Source of the DNA: Thermotogae bacterium
GTDB taxonomy: Bacteria; Thermotogota; Thermotogae; UBA12178
Assembly: GCA_003641795.1 (NCBI GenBank)
Contig: QNAP01000063.1
Span: 1 to 8,549 of the forward strand
DNA length: 8,549 nt
Direction of reading: 5' to 3'
Shown here: piece after piece, positions 5,787 through 8,549 of the stretch
How positions within the stretch are numbered: position 1 is the first letter of the stretch
Layout of the letters: each line of letters begins with the position of its first letter
The notes under the pieces: generated by a model
The model's input: only the letters and a program-made list of their open reading frames with translations
What the model was told of the DNA's origin: nothing
The model's database searches: none
Position numbers and translations under genes: made by a program

Positions 5787-7163
5787 ATGTATATGTTGAA
5801 ACTGCTCTCGGACTTAGAAACACCTGTTTCAACCTTTATGAAGCTCGCACAACACGAAGAGCATTCCTTCCTCCTTGAGAGCACGGAACACGGTTCGAGT
5901 TTGGGAAGGTACTCCTTTATCGGTGTGGGCGCAAAGGACTTCTTAACCTTGGAATCAGATGGGGAGCTGGTATCGGCAAACGGCAAGGTTGAATGTGCGA
6001 GAACGCCACTTTCCGCTTTGCCGAAATGGCTTGAACCTCATTCTTTCACCCTGAAAAGTGAAGAGCTCCCTCCGTTTGTGGGAGGAGCGGTGGGTTACGT
6101 CGGGTACGATTACATCAGGTATCTCGAGGATGTCCCCGCGAAAGTTTCGATCTTTCCAACGTTTCACTTCATCGTCCCTGCTCATCTGGTGATCTTCGAT
6201 CACTTGAAGAGCCAGATCCACGTCATCAGCGAGGAACCAGAAGAAATAGCGAAAAAGATGCGGGAGCGGTTGAGGGTAGATATCACGAATACGTCTGTAG
6301 TTACGGAACCTGAATCCAACTTCAAGAAGGTCGATTTTTGCGAAGCAGTGAAGAAAGTGAAGCGGTACATCGTAGACGGCGACGCTTTCCAAGTGGTCAT
6401 TTCACAAGCATTTCATTTCAAGACAACGCTTTCTCCCTTCTCCATCTACAGGGCTCTCAGAGTGGTGAATCCGTCACCATACATGTTTTACTTGAAATCT
6501 GGAGAGATAACGGTTCTCGGTTCTTCCCCAGAAACCATGGTGAAGCTCCAAGATGGTGCGGTAACGTTGAAGCCGATTGCTGGAACCAGGCCGCGTGGTG
6601 AAACACCCGAGGAGGATGTAAGGCTTGAAAAGGAACTCTTCAACGACGAAAAAGAACGAGCTGAGCACGTCATGCTCGTGGACCTGGGACGAAACGATTT
6701 GGGAAGGGTGTGTGAATACGGTACGGTAAAGGTAAACAAGCAGATGGTAGTGGAGAAATACTCACACGTGATGCACTTGGTTTCGCAAGTTTCCGGGAAA
6801 GTGAGAGAAGACAAAACAGCTGTGGACGTTTTTGAATCCACCTTTCCCGCTGGCACGGTTACGGGAGCTCCAAAAGTGAGAGCCATGGAGATAATAGAAG
6901 AATCCGAACCGACACCACGTGGTCCATACGCTGGAGCGGTGGGATACTTCTCTTTTCCAGACGAAAAAGGGAGAATCAACACCGATTCTGCAATAGCCAT
7001 CCGTTCGTTCTTCTTCAAGGGAGATGAAGGATGGCTCCAGGCGGGCGCCGGTATAGTCTGCGACTCCATTCCGGAAAGAGAATATCAGGAGACGTTGAAC
7101 AAGCTCTACGCGCTCTTTAAAAGCCTGGAGATAGCCGTGAAAATTCAAGGGGGAATTCCATGA
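5787..7163 (+). CDS. trpE: Anthranilate synthase component I
   Basis: TrpE converts chorismate to anthranilate with ammonia supplied by the TrpG domain encoded next; this is the first committed step of tryptophan synthesis. The 458-residue chain has the N-terminal LLES motif (29-32), part of the tryptophan feedback site. The chorismate-binding domain follows, with NPSPYM (228-233), GSSPE (245-249), PIAGTRPRG (263-271), DLGRNDLGRV (299-308), PAGTVTGAPK (354-363) and AGAGIVCDSIPEREYQET (419-436). LLES and the trp context argue against PabB. ATG at 5787 is used: GAGGGG (5772-5777) precedes it by 9 bases, with another in-frame ATG two codons later. The gene starts 18 bases after the GXGXG subunit with no terminator between them, and shares ATGA with trpGD, implying coupled translation and balanced subunits. 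Confidence 0.97.
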   Translation: MYMLKLLSDLETPVSTFMKLAQHEEHSFLLESTEHGSSLGRYSFIGVGAKDFLTLESDGELVSANGKVECARTPLSALPKWLEPHSFTLKSEELPPFVGGAVGYVGYDYIRYLEDVPAKVSIFPTFHFIVPAHLVIFDHLKSQIHVISEEPEEIAKKMRERLRVDITNTSVVTEPESNFKKVDFCEAVKKVKRYIVDGDAFQVVISQAFHFKTTLSPFSIYRALRVVNPSPYMFYLKSGEITVLGSSPETMVKLQDGAVTLKPIAGTRPRGETPEEDVRLEKELFNDEKERAEHVMLVDLGRNDLGRVCEYGTVKVNKQMVVEKYSHVMHLVSQVSGKVREDKTAVDVFESTFPAGTVTGAPKVRAMEIIEESEPTPRGPYAGAVGYFSFPDEKGRINTDSAIAIRSFFFKGDEGWLQAGAGIVCDSIPEREYQETLNKLYALFKSLEIAVKIQGGIP

Positions 7164-8549
7164 GGAGGATACTCATAATCGACAATTATGACTCCTTCGT
7201 CTACAACATCGCTCAGTATGTTGGAGAAATTGCGCCCGAATCCGAAATACTGGTTTACAGAAACGACACTATAACGATATCGGAAATCGAGGAATTGAAT
7301 CCCACTCATGTGATCATCTCTCCAGGTCCTGGAAGGCCGGAAGATGCTGGTGTTTCAGTAGAATTGGTCAAGAGGTTCGCCGGTGAAAAACCGATCCTTG
7401 GAGTCTGTCTGGGCCACCAAGCGATAGGATACGCCCTCGGTGGGAAGATCGTCCACGCTAAGAAGGTGATGCACGGGAAGACCTCAAAGATCTTCCACAC
7501 GGAGAAGTTCATCTTTGATGGCATAGAGAACCCACTGATCGCCACGAGATATCACTCCTTGGTGGTAGATGAAGAATCATTTCCCCCAGAACTCACCGTG
7601 ACTGCCAAAAGCGAAGAAGACAACGAAATCATGGCAATTCAGCATGTGCGGTATCCTGTGTTCGGCGTGCAGTTCCACCCGGAATCCATTTTGACAGGAT
7701 GCGGAAAAAAGATCATCGAAAACTTCCTCAGCATAGATCAAAAAGTGTTTCATAACACTTCTCCGAAGGTGTTGAAACCGAAAAGTGATCCCATCACTGA
7801 TGCCATCAAAAAGCTTGCAGACCAGAGGAATTTGAGCTATGACAAAACCGTGGAGGTTATGGAGCAGATAATATCTGGCAAAGCTACCGATGTACAAATC
7901 GCGGGATTTTTGACAGCACTAAAGATGAAAGGGGAGACCGGAGAAGAACTTGGAGGAATGGCAAAGGCGATGCAGGAAAAATCCATCAGGATAAAAACTC
8001 CTTCGCCAAAGACGGCGGATACCTGCGGAACGGGCGGAGATGGTGCCGGAACTTTTAACATCTCCACAGCAACAGCTTTCGTGGTGAGTGCGGGCGGTGT
8101 ACCGGTGGCAAAGCATGGCAACAGATCTGTTTCCAGCAAGGTTGGAAGTGCGGACGTACTGGAAGCCGGGGGATACAGGCTCGACAAAAAACCGGAAGAG
8201 TTAGAAAAAGAACTGGAAGAGACAGGGTTCTCCTTTCTCTTCGCTCCACTGCTGCATCCAGCGATGAAGCATGTCATGCCTGCTCGAAGGCAACTGAAAC
8301 TGCGTACCGCCTTTAACCTCCTCGGTCCCATAACGAATCCCGCGCGAGTCAAGTACCAGATAGTAGGGGTTTTCGATTACGAATACGCCCCAAAGCTGGC
8401 TTTGGCACTGCAGAAACTGGGAACGGAAAGGTCTATCGTCCTGTCGGGAGGTTTTACTGACGAACTCACCACGTGTGGAGAAAACAGAGCACTTTTAGTG
8501 ACGAAAGACGAGATCACACCTTTGACGATAGATTTTGAAGAGCTCGGAC
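7160..8549 (+). CDS. trpGD: Fused anthranilate synthase component II / anthranilate phosphoribosyltransferase, right end cut
   Basis: The frame is open from ATG at 7160 to the window edge (463 codons, no stop). Residues 1-190 form a class I glutamine amidotransferase (TrpG): SPGPGRP (54-60), the nucleophile Cys83 in GVCLGHQ (81-87), and His173/Glu175 in FHPES. It supplies ammonia to TrpE. After a linker (about 191-212) comes TrpD, which transfers phosphoribose from PRPP to anthranilate: GTGGDGAGTFNIST (290-303) binds PRPP, followed by KHGNRSVSSKVGSADVLEAGG split over 318-338, RTAFNLLGPITNP (382-394) and DEL (434-436). A complete fusion should be near 540 residues, so roughly 80 are missing past the edge. 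This arrangement is known from Thermotoga and from enterobacteria. The first codons overlap the trpE stop (ATGA). Downstream trp genes such as trpC are expected outside the window. Confidence 0.96.
   Translation, partial: MRRILIIDNYDSFVYNIAQYVGEIAPESEILVYRNDTITISEIEELNPTHVIISPGPGRPEDAGVSVELVKRFAGEKPILGVCLGHQAIGYALGGKIVHAKKVMHGKTSKIFHTEKFIFDGIENPLIATRYHSLVVDEESFPPELTVTAKSEEDNEIMAIQHVRYPVFGVQFHPESILTGCGKKIIENFLSIDQKVFHNTSPKVLKPKSDPITDAIKKLADQRNLSYDKTVEVMEQIISGKATDVQIAGFLTALKMKGETGEELGGMAKAMQEKSIRIKTPSPKTADTCGTGGDGAGTFNISTATAFVVSAGGVPVAKHGNRSVSSKVGSADVLEAGGYRLDKKPEELEKELEETGFSFLFAPLLHPAMKHVMPARRQLKLRTAFNLLGPITNPARVKYQIVGVFDYEYAPKLALALQKLGTERSIVLSGGFTDELTTCGENRALLVTKDEITPLTIDFEELG

Overview
The window reads as part of a Thermotogales-type bacterial chromosome, probably a Thermotoga relative. 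This rests on memory, not a search: the TrpG-TrpD fusion resembles the Thermotoga trpGD product, the five glutamate-synthase-type genes have the same order as the T. maritima TM0398-TM0394 block, and the first 285 bases resemble a repeat that Thermotoga genomes carry between genes. All seven coding regions are on the plus strand and densely packed.

Layout. Positions 1-285 hold the end of a degenerate tandem repeat array: two near-identical 65-base segments 170 bases apart, with a diverged half-unit between them. Positions 286-642 hold no convincing gene. They contain a good sigma-70-type promoter (440-468), a weaker candidate (564-592), an 8-bp-arm palindrome (609-628) and a strong Shine-Dalgarno that fixes a TTG start. 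Positions 643-5768 are five tightly packed genes for a split glutamate synthase: a class II glutaminase, an FMN/Fe-S synthase subunit, a 16-cysteine polyferredoxin, an FAD/NAD-type oxidoreductase and a GXGXG beta-helix subunit. After 18 bases comes trpE (5787-7163), which overlaps by 4 bases a trpG-trpD fusion that runs off the right edge.

How the genes fit together. The glutaminase would release ammonia from glutamine. The FMN subunit would condense it with 2-oxoglutarate and reduce the product to glutamate. The flavoprotein and polyferredoxin would bring electrons from a pyridine nucleotide, and the GXGXG protein would supply the structural domain that is fused to the others in the large bacterial enzyme. 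Anthranilate synthase (TrpE with the TrpG domain) consumes glutamine and releases glutamate, so the run of genes joins glutamine/glutamate handling to the first steps of tryptophan synthesis. No terminator or gap separates the two blocks, so one transcript from the 440-468 promoter is the simplest reading.

No mobile element, CRISPR array, rRNA or tRNA was seen. The points most worth a second look are the split synthase with its non-GltD electron module, its fusion to the trp block, the promoter/leader/palindrome region, and the repeat array.
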